A DNA stretch of 64,000 nt, taken from contig CAMQGK010000638.1 in assembly GCA_947000775.1 (NCBI GenBank), forward strand, positions 18,844,501 through 18,908,500, written 5' to 3'. How positions within the stretch are numbered: position 1 is the stretch's first letter; each line of letters starts with the position of its first letter. The DNA comes from Pterois miles (lineage: Eukaryota; Chordata; Actinopteri; Perciformes; Scorpaenidae). A program made the position numbers and the translations under genes. Shown one piece after another: positions 38,097-49,198 of the stretch. The notes under the pieces were generated by a model. That model was given only the letters and a program-made list of their open reading frames with translations. It was not told the DNA's origin and did not search any database.

Positions 38097-38539
38097 GTAC
38101 AGAGCACAAGTTTAATATGTTGTAATAATGGTGTAGAAACTACATGTAAAATGGTTAAAACTGAATGTCTTTAACATGTCTTCCAAATTTTACATGTTGC
38201 TCCACACTGGATCCGAAAACTGTTGTGTGTACGCTGCTGGTTCTCTGATTAATTGCTAAAGAAACAACATGATGTAATCCTGCAATCTTGATGTTTGTTT
38301 TGTTAAATAAAGTCCTATTGTTTTATCAGATACTTTTCCTCAAACAGTAACCTACTTGGTGACTTACTTGGAAAGCTTGTTGTACTACAGTAGCACTGGG
38401 CAAAGGTCAATCAAGACAAGCTTGACCTCAGCCCTCTAAAGTTGACAATGTTCATCATGCTGATATGGTTGGAGTTTGTGTGATAAATCTAAGTGGCAAC
38501 ATCTGGTGCTGACAAATGAAACCAATGCAGAATTGCCAT
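38097..38539. other. No further gene seen
   Basis: This is the region after the Myb/SANT-like relic. Apart from an AATAAAG signal near 38,310 nothing is identified. Confidence 0.45.
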
Positions 38540-38896
38540 AAACTGTAGTCCGTCAAATGGTCATTAGAGGCTGGATCCCCACAGACCGAGTGGGGGTGCT
38601 TTAATGCAACTCACCCATTTAATTTATAGTGTGGCTTAAAGTGTGGCATAATTGTGGGCATTTCCACTTTGAGTGACAGATGGGTGCCGTACGGGTGCCA
38701 GGTCACTATCGAGCTTTCTGCGCTGCTGCATCATCCGTCCCACCTCAGCTCCACTAATGATCCACCTCTTTGCCCATTTTTGGGTTAGCAGCGAGTAAGG
38801 CTGTGTGGTTACTGTCAAAATGGCTCACAATAGCTCTTCAGAAACCTATGGGTGACGTCACAAAGACTCCATCCATATTTTATACAGTCTATGGGT
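38540..38896. repeat. Dispersed fish repeat
   Basis: The right edge reads GGGTGACGTCACAAAGACTC followed by TTTTATACAGTCTATGG, a phrase seen at the end of a very common teleost repeat. The left edge is not defined and there is no other copy here. Confidence 0.5.
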
Positions 38897-40599
38897 AAAT
38901 CAGAATTCATGCAGAGACATGAGCACGTACATAGTTAATACACAAATTCATTGGGACATGGCACGATCCCTAGTATTAGACAAAGGTAACCTTGCCCTTG
39001 TGGTGTAGATGATAGCTGAAGGGGCACTCAGGAACAAAATGAGCACACCTAGACACTTGTCATCAAAGTTGAAAGAACTGTTTGAGTAAAGGTACATGTC
39101 CATAGCCTCCGTCCTTTCCATGCTACCCATTCATTGTCTTTGTAAGCAGCCATGCAATGCATTCTGGCAGCATGGCAGTGCGATCCAAGAGACGGACCGT
39201 CACATCGCCCACTCATCATTTGCATAGAGTTGAGTTCTAGGCTACTTCATGCAAATCACAGGCGATTCATCACCTCTGGAAACTCTTGAGAAACATTTAA
39301 ACTAAATTAAAAAATTTCAGAAACACATTTCAGTGAACTATTTTCGTGATATAAGAGGAGAAAGTCTCCAAACCAGCAGCCATGTTGGTTCCGATTTGAA
39401 GTGAGAGAAACGGTAATGGTCTACTGATGGAGTTGGTAAAGAGGACCCCAAACATAAAAATCATAAAATTTCTATTATATAGCACATAATAGCAGCTGTT
39501 GTAGTAAAATCAGACCTTTCATTTCTTAGTGAAGTTGGGGGTTTCCATTTGGGAGTTTTCTTCGATCCAGCATTTAATGACCATAAGAGGACGTGCAGCT
39601 CAGTTTCCTTAATATTGTCCTCATCATTCAAGCCAGGTTCAGCCCTCCAAGCTCTTTCATTTGTTATTCCTATTAGTTAAATTATTTTTTTTCATCTCCA
39701 GCAACATAAAATAGGAAAATCCATATTTTTAGATGATGCATAACTGCATTGAGAAGTCTGAGAGAACTGTGGAATTAAATTCAGTAGCTCTACAAGCTGT
39801 TTCCTCAAAATAAAATCACAACAAAAACCAGAACATTCCTTGGCTCTTTTGGCAGGTGTTAATGTGTTATTCATTGGAAATAAATCTGTGACACAGTACT
39901 TGTCTATCATAAAGTTCTGCAGCTTGATGACTTCAAACTGCGTTGAAAGCACCAATCCTTGTTTACTTGTTCTCCCAGTTTTGTTCTCTCCATGCCACTT
40001 CGTTGCACGTATGGCATCTTGCTGAGTCACTTGGAGCCAAACAGAATCACAGCTGAAAAGTCATTACCAAAAAAGCCTGGAAAACAAAAGCCTTGAAGAG
40101 AGTGGCACTGTTTATTAGAAGATAAGTCACTGCAAAGTTTGAGCAAAAAATGGAAAATATCATGCATGTTGAATCTATTCTGACATCTATATTGCCAAAA
40201 TGCACTCAAATTAAATCATGCCATTTCACATCTGTAGTAATAACACATTTATTGATGCGTCGCTGTGCCAGTTCTGCAGCACATTAACTGCAGGCGAACA
40301 TCAAAGTTTAGTTTTTAACATCCATGCTAGATCAACGGTTATTTCAAGCTCTCTCTTTGGCTAAATCCATCTCGTTAGAAACAGTGAAAAGGTCACTCTC
40401 ATGACTCAAACCACTGACACGTTTAATGTCATCTGAATAGGCTACAGTGAGTCACTCATTCTGTTCTCTTTCTCACCATGTACTTTTAATTTCATATGTG
40501 GGCTTGTTGGGTAGAAATGTGTAGACAAGTTGTCTACTTCATCTACATTAGATGCATATCCAGGACTTTACCACAATTCCTCTCGACTCTCAACAATCA
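38897..40599. other. No recognised gene
   Basis: AT-rich, with a T-run near 39,686. The opposed frames at 39,692-40,030 show no domain signature. Confidence 0.45.
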
Positions 40600-40720
40600 C
40601 TTACAAAGTACTGTCACTATTGGTAATATAGAAAACAAGAATTGGACCCAAATGCAGACAGTAGAGGATTCAGCAGGAAATTTCAGTGATTTATTAAAGA
40701 AAAGAGGAACAATGGAAGTG
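40600..40720 (-). mobile_element. Possible LTR fragment
   Basis: On the minus strand an AATAAA signal is followed about 40 bases on by CTGCATTTGGGTCCAATTC. The same pairing of signal and CTGCATTTGAGTCC phrase occurs in the solo LTR at 57,178-57,710. The fragment is short and heavily diverged. Confidence 0.35.
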
Positions 40721-40781
40721 CTCACTGTAAATGCTAAACCATCAAGTATACAGTATTTGCTTGTATTTAATTAAAATAATT

Positions 40782-41880
40782 AGGCCTGTCAATCGATTGA
40801 AATATTTAATCGCAATAAACTGAATCATTGTCCATAGTTTAATTGCAAATTGATCACACATATTTTATCTGTTCAAAATGGGAAAATTAACTATTTAATA
40901 CTGTTATCAACATGGGAGTGGACAAATATGCTGCTTTATGCAAATGTATGTATATATTTATTACTGGAAATCAATTAACAACACAAAACAATGACAGATA
41001 TTGTCCAGAAACCCTCTCAGGTACTGCATTTAGCAATAAAAAAAAAAAAAGCTCAAATCATAACATGGTAATCTCAAGCCCAATAGGCAACAGCAGCTGT
41101 CAGTGTGCTGAGTCTGGCTGTCTGAGTCTTTGTAAAACTTGCATTAGATATTGGATAATTGACTGTCAATTGATTAGAATATTTAATCACATGATTATCC
41201 ACAGTTGCACATCTTGTATCTGATGAAAATGTACCTTAATGGAAGATTTGTCAAGTATTTAATAGTCTTATTAATATGGGAGTGGGCAAATATGCTGCTT
41301 TATGTAAATGTTAATGTGTACTGTATGTATGTATAATCATGTATATATTTATCAGTGGAATTCAATTAACATAACAAAACAATGACAAACATTGTCCAGA
41401 AAGGTACTGCATTTAGCATTAAAAACTATGCTCAAATCATAACATGATAAACTGCAGCACAACAGTCACCAGCAACTTGACTATGACACACCCCAAACTA
41501 CATGTGATTATCATAAAGTGGGCATGTTTGTAAAGGGGAGACTCGTGGGTATCCATAGAACCCATTTTCATTTACATATCTGGAGGTCAGAGGTCAAGAC
41601 CCCTTTGAACATGGCCATGCCAGTTTTCCTCCCCAAAATTTAGTGTACCATAAATATGGAGTGCTATTTAGCCTCCTTTGCGACAAGCTAGTATGACATA
41701 GTTGGTACCAAAGGATTCTTTAGGTTTTCTAGTATCATACAATACCAGTGTCTTCTCTTACTTTAAATATGAGCCCACTACAACCTAAAAATCACAATTG
41801 GCATTCATGCAACAAAGGAATCAGTGATGTTAAAAGAATTTGCATTAAAGTGTTATTATCGTGTTAACTTCGACAGCCCT
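40782..41880 (-). mobile_element. Composite AGGGCTGTC-end repeat, long copy with internal duplication
   Basis: It begins AGGCCTGTCAATCGATTG and ends TTAACTTCGACAGCCCT, the two termini of the family. The left third occurs twice in direct order: AAATATGCTGCTTTATGCAAATG at about 40,926 and AAATATGCTGCTTTATGTAAATG at about 41,288, 362 bp apart. The right half shares GTGGGCATGT(T/C)TGTAAAGGGG with 21,029. No transposase frame is present. Confidence 0.6.
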
Positions 41881-42599
41881 AAAATAATACATACTATCAT
41901 ATAGTAAAATCTGTTCTGCATGTACATTGGTATCAAAATATGTGACCATGTTATTAGGTAGCTGGTTACAGCAAACAATTTCCCAAAGTTATCTTCACTG
42001 CACAAAAGTTATCTGGTAATATGTTAAAATGTGAGAAAAATGTGGAAGCTGCACTGTTAAGAGTTCAGTTGTGTATACACTTTCCAAAGCTTGTCCTGGT
42101 CGGACATGTTTTTTGTTTATGTTGGGCGTAGTGCACCCAAAGCCTACTGAAAGAGATGGGACACAGTTTTGAGCTCTGGGGAAATACACATGGCGCCTTC
42201 AAATGGGGTTGTGATTACCGTGTTTATGAGTTGTGCCCGTTTGAAAGGGCTGTCGCTTCTAGACTCGGACAATAACGTTAATATTGCCATTGCTTGGCAG
42301 CGGTGTTCTTCATGACTTAACCACCTGAATGCAACGCATGTTGTGTTCACAATTTCCCATCTCATAAGCATGAGGTCCATTTGAAGGCACCAACATGTGT
42401 AGTGTAACTGGAGTTGCGGTTCTGTGTTATTGTTATTTTCTGCAAGTGCAGACCACATTTGACACATGACCTTTCCTCTCTTCACCCTCCTTGCTTAGAG
42501 GTAGGAAGTTAAAAATTTCAACCGGGAAAATTCCAACCTCAGAGTTGTGAGGAGCGCAGCATAAATACTTGACATGACCGCTATGGATGTATAAATTAA
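41881..42599. other. No recognised gene
   Basis: Segment 42,190-42,420 may be a dispersed repeat from memory, but there is no copy here to support it. No exon. Confidence 0.4.
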
Positions 42600-42860
42600 C
42601 TGGCAAAGAACAAAGGAGCTGGGCTGGGCAGGAGGTGAGGTGACTGCAGGATGAATAAAGGACAGGTGAACTAATCTGGCAGGGCAGAATATCAAAACTG
42701 GTGGGAAAACACTCAAAGGCAAGAGTGAGGTGAAGTGAAGCAAGAGGAGAGGTACGTAACAAAGTAAAACAGGAAACATGAAACATGAATGATATGAATA
42801 AATGAAACAAGGAAAAACATAACCTCAGGAGCAGGATGGATTATGACAAGTGCAGGGCCA
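42600..42860 (-). mobile_element. Possible degenerate LTR fragment
   Basis: The phrases GAGGAGAGGT, GTAAAACAGGAAAC and GGACAGGTGAACT resemble, in order, positions 57,480-57,660 of the Gypsy-like solo LTR. The alignment is loose and no ends are visible. Confidence 0.3.
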
Positions 42861-43724
42861 GCTCTCTGACTCCCTCACACACCGTTAATTGTACAATCTT
42901 TAGTAGAGGGTATAATTACCCAACTCCATGGAGCATGTCATTGTAATTAAAGGGCACTGCTCTGACTGACAGGATGTGACTACCAGTAGTGTGCATGCAT
43001 GTGTTTGTCTGCATGTACATATTATTTCTGCTGTAGAGAACCAAATCTAGAACAGAGATGGACTGCAAAGCTCTTCCATGTTGTATGTTGTATGTATTAA
43101 CTGCTGTGTCATTATGAGCCAAATCAATTTTCAAGTGGCAAGAGTTAGTTCAGAAAATGAAATAAAACAAGAGGGAATTTTAAAATTTGAAGAGCCTTAT
43201 GGATAGCATCGGCACAATCTGAAAGCTGCCTTTAGTGTGGCTGTTAAAAGAAAGCTTGGGATATTTTAGATGCTGAACAGGAGTCTGTTGAGGTATAAAA
43301 TTGGCTTTGGCCTCGATGCCTGATTGGAATGCTTTCCAAGAGTCAAACAAATTACTTCATAAAAATAACTATCCGTAGAGATTATAGAACAGCCACAAAA
43401 GAGTACTTAGAATATTACCAACAAAAGCCTCACTTAAATTCACATTACACCCATTTAAAAGATAATTTTGGTTCATTACCAGGCAAAACATGAACTGTCA
43501 GGTGATTAAGCATGTTGTACACAAGCCAACAGTGTTGCTAGATTACCTAAACATTTTTATATGGACGTAAAAGCGAAAGTGAGCAGTCATAAATGCTGGT
43601 CCCTCATTGCATTGAGTTGGTCTGTAAACTATAATGTATTTTAATGGACCTGTTGGTCTCTCTTCCAAATAAGTGTTGGTTTGCAATTATTTTTCTCTTA
43701 AGATGAGTGAGTTTAACACTTTTG
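42861..43724. other. No recognised feature
   Basis: AT-rich sequence with short frames only. Confidence 0.45.
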
Positions 43725-43895
43725 TTTCTGAGTGAAATATTTCGACAGCTAACGGACGGATTGCCATTATGTTTGGTAGAGACATCATTGAAAGGCTGTC
43801 TTATAGCGCCAGCAGCAGGTTTGTAGTTTTGGTTCAGATTTAAATTTCTTGACAACTATTAGACTGATATGAAATTTCATACAGCACAGTTACTT
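43725..43895 (+). repeat. Dispersed fish repeat fragment
   Basis: GTGAAATATTTCGACAGCTA, GGATTGCCATTATGTTTGG and CTTGACAACTATTAGACTG follow the order of a common fish repeat remembered from other genomes. The limits are approximate. Confidence 0.4.
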
Positions 43896-43974
43896 TGTGA
43901 AATTTGGAATGAAACACGTCAACTAACGTCAATATATATGCCTATTTGGGAACAATACCCCTGAGACCTGCTGG

Positions 43975-44160
43975 CATTGGCCGAAGGCCCATCGACAACC
44001 AGTCAGACAACCATTCACGCTCACATTCACACCTACGGGCAATTTAGTGCCATCTAAATAGCCTAACCTGACTGTGGGAGGAACACGGGGAGAACATGCA
44101 GCAACACAGAAGGGATCCAGATTCGAACCTGCAACCTTGTTGCCATGAGGCGACATTAAA
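43975..44160 (+). repeat. CCAT-headed dispersed repeat, partial copy
   Basis: ACAACCATTCACGCTCACAT, CACACCTACGGGCAATTTAG and GACTGTGGGAGGAAC match the 11,163-11,480 copy. The copy lacks the (CCAT)n head and has a deletion in its middle. Confidence 0.65.
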
Positions 44161-44405
44161 GGGGACATATCAAGCTCATTTTCAGGGTCAAACTTTTATT
44201 TTGGGTTTCAGCTAGAACATGTTTACATGCTTTAATGTTCAAAACACATTATTTGTCTCATACTGTCTCTCTGAATATGTCTCTCTGAGGGGTGTATGCT
44301 CTAATGAGCCTGCATGTGACATAGGAAGGGGAGCCAGATCTGAATCACATGTTTTCTGATCTAGGCAGTCTTATTTCACAGTTTGTGGGTTGGTAGGTAC
44401 TCTAC
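44156..44405 (+). mobile_element. MITE fragment starting TTAAAGGGGACATATCA
   Basis: TTAAAGGGGACATATCAAGC, then CTCATTTTCAGGGTCAAAC and TAGAACATGTTTACATGC match the left end of a frequent fish element with TTAA-type insertion preference. The right end is missing or decayed. It adjoins the previous repeat directly. Confidence 0.55.
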
Positions 44406-46582
44406 AAGAATGGAAAAGTAAGTTTTTCATGTCACCTGTCCACAGAATTAGGTATTTACCATACTGACTGCAAAGTATATTGATACTAAAGAAAACTGTG
44501 ATTGTAATGATTTTTAGGCAAGCTATGAGGAATGTTTTTTCAATGATTTCTCAGCAGATTTATGGTCGGTCATTCACGATGGAAATCAGTGATAATGATA
44601 TCCTCGAGAAGTGTAAGACACACGGAATGATATCCATGTGTGTCATGTCTCTGGGTTAAAATTTCACTGCATTCTGAGTAATAATTTTACTCAAATTCAC
44701 CTCTTGCAGTATCTCTTTGCTTTTGTCTTGTGAAATATGTAAGTCTATTACAGGCCATATCCTGTAACTCTGAGACTGTTAAAATGCTGTCCGGAGCAAT
44801 GAGTTAAATTACAGAGAAGCACAATTAATATTTCATTCCCCAACTCCCCTGCGATGTTAATCCTGTCCAAATAAGGCTTAAGAGTCTAACAACAATAACC
44901 AAAATGTAATATATGGAAATTATCTTTAATTTCACTAACAGTACATTTGCACCTTAGACATCACAAGATGTAAATGCATTGTCGTGAAGAGCTGCAGTTG
45001 GCTTCGAAGGAGGTGTAGTATGAGATTAATATGTAGATGCGTGTGGAAAAATGATGAATATGTCTCCTTGCGGAGAAGTGGTCCAGAGATTAGCAGACGA
45101 AGCCCCCAGAGGAGTGGCAACCAATCGGCAGATCTACCATAATACCACTTGTTGTGCATGCATTCCCATCACTTTGCCGCACTGCATTGTTATGCAGGGT
45201 CACAGGCTAAAGGCATCGCTCTAGCTCCAAGATAATTGACAATAATTTCTGAATATCATCATGCATTATTTATACATGAGACATTACTGTGCACATGATA
45301 TACTGTATAGTATAATATATTTTCAGATGAAATGTGTTCTTTATTGACTGCAGTTTTCATTAACTTGAAATATAAATCATACAATGTAGGACTTCCGAGC
45401 CTAAATTAACAGGTCAACAATTAACATACAATTAATAGTCCTATTATTTATAGACATTACAGACAATTCACTGTTTAATCATTAAAAAACTCATCTGCTC
45501 TAGCTGACAACAAAACAATGTAGTGTAGTTTTATATACAGCTCACTGCTCCCTCAAACACCACAATCACTGCCAGTCCCACAAACAAAAAGGAACAGTTG
45601 CTCTCTCGAATAGCAAATCCTGACCTACTCAGCGTTAACAGGAAAGACAATAAATGGCATGTGCTACTGTGGCACCACAGAGCATTTCTCAGAATCTATC
45701 ACATTAAAATAAGTGTTGTTGCATTTGCTAAAGATAGTTTTGCAGGGACAGATAGAAGCTCCAAATTTGTAGTTAATTTTTGAAACAGTGGGACTTCACA
45801 CAGAAGTAAACAAAAGCAGATTTCTCATTAGCTGATAAATGTGGATTTTGCTGGCTCACATTGCGACTGTCACAAGCAGATTTTAATGCCAGCACTAAAA
45901 CTAAAAATGAGTTGGTTGAAAACTCCTTCTCCAGCTTACTTTTTAATGTTTCCTGCTGATTGCTTAAAAAAACCAAGCCTGTAAAGGGGTCACACATATG
46001 CAGATGTGAGCTATTAATAATGTTAAAAAAAAAAACGAGGTTAAAGGTATATGTCCCAGGGCTAAAAGTCAACATCCCCACCAGCTGAAAAGGAGCACCA
46101 TTATCAGTATCGCAGGGTAGAGCTGGTTTGTCCTAGCAGTACAGTATGATAAATAAAAATCTAATTAAAACATTCATCTTCCTAACACATGGTTTGAATG
46201 CTGTACAGCTCATACAGAACACAGAACAAGCCATTTTTTCTGAAAAGTTAGGCACAGTTTGTGGAAATACTGGGTTTAAATGCTAGTTCTGCTTCAGGCA
46301 GAGACGTTCTCATCCCAGGCAGACGGCAAACACCTGTGAAATCATGAAAATACCTTGGAAGATACAGCCCCCAAAATTAGGTTTGGTTTGCTGTGGTTTG
46401 AAATATGTTTTGTTTGATCAGATGCAGCATCCATTCAATAACTGATATCTATTTAGAGGGAAGTATCAAATACTTCCGCAAATGCTGCTGTCATGAATCC
46501 TCGCTCATGGCTCCTCAGACATCACTCTTCGCTCCTCTGTACAGAAATAAGAGCTTTGAGACAATCTTTGCAACCAGTAGTG
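44406..46582. other. No recognised gene
   Basis: AT-rich sequence up to the edge of the tandem array. Opposed short frames only, and nothing with splice support. Confidence 0.45.
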
Positions 46583-47127
46583 ACATGAGAGGGTGGAGCC
46601 AGCAATAGCAGTCATCAGATACACCGCTGGGATCATAAGCTGGCCAAAGGAGGAGATAGAAGCCACAGATATCAGGACAAGAAAACCCAAGTCCAGCACC
46701 CTGAGGCTGTACACTAAGCGGAAAGCCGGAGGCCGACGACTAGTGAGCATCCGAGCCACTGTCCAGGATGAAACATCGAAACTCCAAGAGTACATCAGGA
46801 AGATGGCCCCCAAAAACGAACTGCTCAGTGAATGCATCAGACAGCAGAAACCTGATGAGACTGAGGAAGCTGAGGAGACCACATGGAGGGATAAGTCCCT
46901 ACACGGCATGTACCACCACCAGATACAGGAAGTGGCTGATATCACAAAGACCTACCAATGGCTGGACAACGCTGGACTAACAGACAGCACAGAGGCACTG
47001 ATCATGGCAGCACAACAACAAGCCCTAAGTACCAGGGCCATAGAGGCCAGAATCTACCAGAGTAGAGCTGACACAAGGTGCAGGCTGTGTAAATGTGCCC
47101 CAGAGAACAGTCCAGCACATAGTAGCT
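46583..47127 (+). mobile_element. RLE-type non-LTR retrotransposon fragment (C-terminal pol), inverted relative to the array
   Basis: The frame at 46,593-47,125 encodes the segment between the reverse transcriptase and the C-terminal zinc knuckle: IRYTAGIISWPKEEIEATD, then LVSIRATVQDETSKLQEYI, then TTWRDKSLHGMYHHQIQEV, then ALSTRAIEARIYQS and CRLCKCAPE. This is the layout of the long ORF of RLE-encoding elements (R2/R4/Dong-like; fish Rex6 is one example). An internal stretch between TRK and PKSST appears deleted. It stops inside the CCHC motif, where the frame leaves the family and enters a stub of the array gene. It reaches further 5' than the fragments in the array units and lies on the opposite strand. 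Confidence 0.75.
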
Positions 47128-47247
47128 GCTGCTAGGTCTTCTTCCTCATCATCACTGCCATCATCACTGTGAGAGACGTTGTTAGAAAAGCACCTGATTT
47201 GCTTGCGCTCATCTCATCCCCTTCATCGTCGTCCTCTCTCGACCTCT
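47127..47247 (-). pseudogene. Stub of the 53-residue-repeat gene at the array edge
   Basis: About 120 bp match one 159-bp module of the gene at 49,199-50,965 (minus strand), including the words for KRIRCFSN-like and DDG-DDEEED residues, but with TTGCTTGCGCTC replacing TTCGCTTGGCGCTC, which breaks the frame. At 47,247 it jumps to spacer sequence equal to 52,058 onward. It is the remnant of a largely deleted unit (U0) to the left of U1. Confidence 0.75.
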
Positions 47248-47681
47248 GCTTTCATCTAAGTTTTGATTGTAGAGTGAATATATCTTATATTTTATGATAC
47301 CGGCAGATTGTATCCTAAAGAAAATGTCCCTTTGCTAGGTTTTGCAAGCTGTTACCATGTGGAAGGCTTGATTAAGTATGCCAAGTAAGGAGTTTTAATT
47401 GATATATTTCAATTCATTCTTTATTGCAAAACAAGTATTTTACAAATAAGTCATTCATTTTAGAAAAGTTTGAAATAGTTACAAGATTGCACAAAGCCCA
47501 CATCGTCAATTCAACGTTTTCAAAGTACCTTTCCCCATTAATTAACTTGCTAGCTAGCTAACTCCCCATCGGACACATTTCACACCGCTTTATCTGGCAA
47601 ATTAATGCATTGTGTTTGCTTATGATATGGTAAAATGTTTGTTTCTATCTGCATATGACATTGTAAAAAAAGCCTGAGCAC

Positions 47682-47750
<69 letters not shown>
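47682..47750. repeat. (TA)n tract left of the retrotransposon fragment, U1
   Basis: About 65 bases of TA followed by ACACAC. Together with the tract at 48,322-48,395 it brackets the retrotransposon fragment. Confidence 0.95.
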
Positions 47751-47754
<4 letters not shown>

Positions 47755-48318
47755 CTGTCACCTCTGCCCTCTTCTGCTCATTGTCCACCACCACTATGTC
47801 CGGTTGGTTAGCCAGCAGCTGTTTGTCAGTCTGGAAGCTGAAGTCCCACATGATCTTAGCCTTGTTGTTCTCCACCACCTTGGGTGGTATGTCCCATTGG
47901 AAATTGGGTACTTCTAGTCCATACTGGGTGCAGACGTTCCTATACACTATCCCAGCCACTTGGTTGTGCCTCTCCATGTACGCTGATCCTGCTAGCATCT
48001 TACACCCTGCTACTATGTGCTGGACTGTCTCCGGGGCACATTTACACAGCGTGCACCTTGTGTCAGCTGTACTCTGGTAGATTCTGGCCTCTATGGCCCT
48101 GGTACTTAGGGCTTGTTGTTGTGCTGCCATGATCAGTGCCTCTGTGATGTCTGTCAGTCCAGCGTTGTCCAGCCATTGGTAGGTCTTTGTGATATCAGCC
48201 ACTTCCTGTATCTGGCGGTGGTACATGCCGTGTAGGGACTTGTCCCTCCATGTGGTCTCCTCAGCTTCCTCAGTCTCATCAGGTTTCTGCTGTCTGACGC
48301 ATTCACTGAGCAGTTTGT

Positions 48319-48321
<3 letters not shown>
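47751..48321 (-). mobile_element. RLE-type non-LTR retrotransposon internal fragment, U1
   Basis: The minus-strand frame has no own start. It covers LLSECVRQQKPDE, the KSLHGMYHRQIQEV region, the zinc knuckle CTLCKCAPETVQHIVAGC (C-x2-C-x7-H-x4-C) and the first part of the restriction-like endonuclease: KIMWDFSFQTDK, QPDIVVVD and AEVTDV, the PD...(D/E)-type core. The coding match ends right after TDV, where GTGTGTATATA begins, and opens just after a TA tract plus an in-frame stop. The reverse transcriptase, the 5' end and the true 3' end are absent, so it cannot be autonomous. The same two breakpoints occur in U2, U3 and U4 (left one only). Confidence 0.8.

Positions 48322-48395
<74 letters not shown>
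48322..48395. repeat. (TA)n tract right of the retrotransposon fragment, U1
   Basis: About 74 bases of TA, beginning immediately after GCAGTTTGTCT. Confidence 0.95.
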
Positions 48396-48396
<1 letters not shown>

Positions 48397-48568
48397 TATA
48401 GACAGCAGTACATTTCATAGTGAAAACAGCATGATCACAACTCTTTTGAACGTAAGAAACAATCTATAGATCCCAATTCAAATTAATAAGTAAACTACAT
48501 GGAACCTGGAGGCATATTCTATATGCAGCTTTCCAGGGAACATTTCCTTGCATTGAAGATATACTGTA

Positions 48569-48645
48569 CAGTACATTCAGAAAGTCTTCAGACCCCTCCC
48601 CTTGTTTTCACACTCTGTGATGTTGCAGCCTTATGCTAAAATTGT
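48569..48645 (+). mobile_element. Tc1/mariner-like terminal fragment, U1
   Basis: CAGTACATTCAGAAAGTCTT, then CAGACCCCTCCCCTTGTTTT and GTTGCAGCCTTATGCTAAAA match the terminal inverted repeat of fish Tc1-like elements. TA precedes the terminus nearby (CTGTA). The element is cut off after about 80 bp and the other end is not found. The same fragment recurs near 53,380 and 58,969. Confidence 0.65.
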
Positions 48646-48693
48646 TTCGCAATGTTTGATTCACAGCAAATCCTCGAGAGAACGATTCACAAT

Positions 48694-48695
<2 letters not shown>

Positions 48696-48736
<41 letters not shown>
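48696..48736 (+). repeat. (CT)n microsatellite, U1
   Basis: About 20 CT units. Confidence 0.95.
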
Positions 48737-48738
<2 letters not shown>

Positions 48739-49198
48739 ATAAATAATACAATTAAAACAATTTATGATCAAGTATAAACATTTTCATGTGAAAATTGACA
48801 AAAATGCAGACTGTGGCTTTAACATATGTGTGAGATTGAAATGAGCCATGGGTTCATTGTACACACTTGGATCATGAGTCTTTACAGGTGCTTAATATTT
48901 CTTTTGTCAAAGGTAAACAATGTAAATCTGTAAATTCAAATATAGGATAGTACAGTTGCAATAAAAAGTACCAAAAAATACATAAAACTAAGTAGAGTTT
49001 CCAATGTTTTTTTTTTATTTTTAAGATTTTGAAAGACATGTATCACAGTTATCACAACTAGTGTTCCACTGGTGTTACAATCACTGTAACATACAATACA
49101 TACAATATACATACAATCACTGTATGCCTGTCAGCACATTCAGTGTCTATTCAGACACTTCAGACTTCAGACGCTTGCTGCCTCTCTAATCCTCATCA

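Noticed and set aside
42144..42810. Overlapping minus-strand frames of 94-125 codons
   Set aside because: They lie over probable repeat and LTR-like debris and have no domain or splice evidence.
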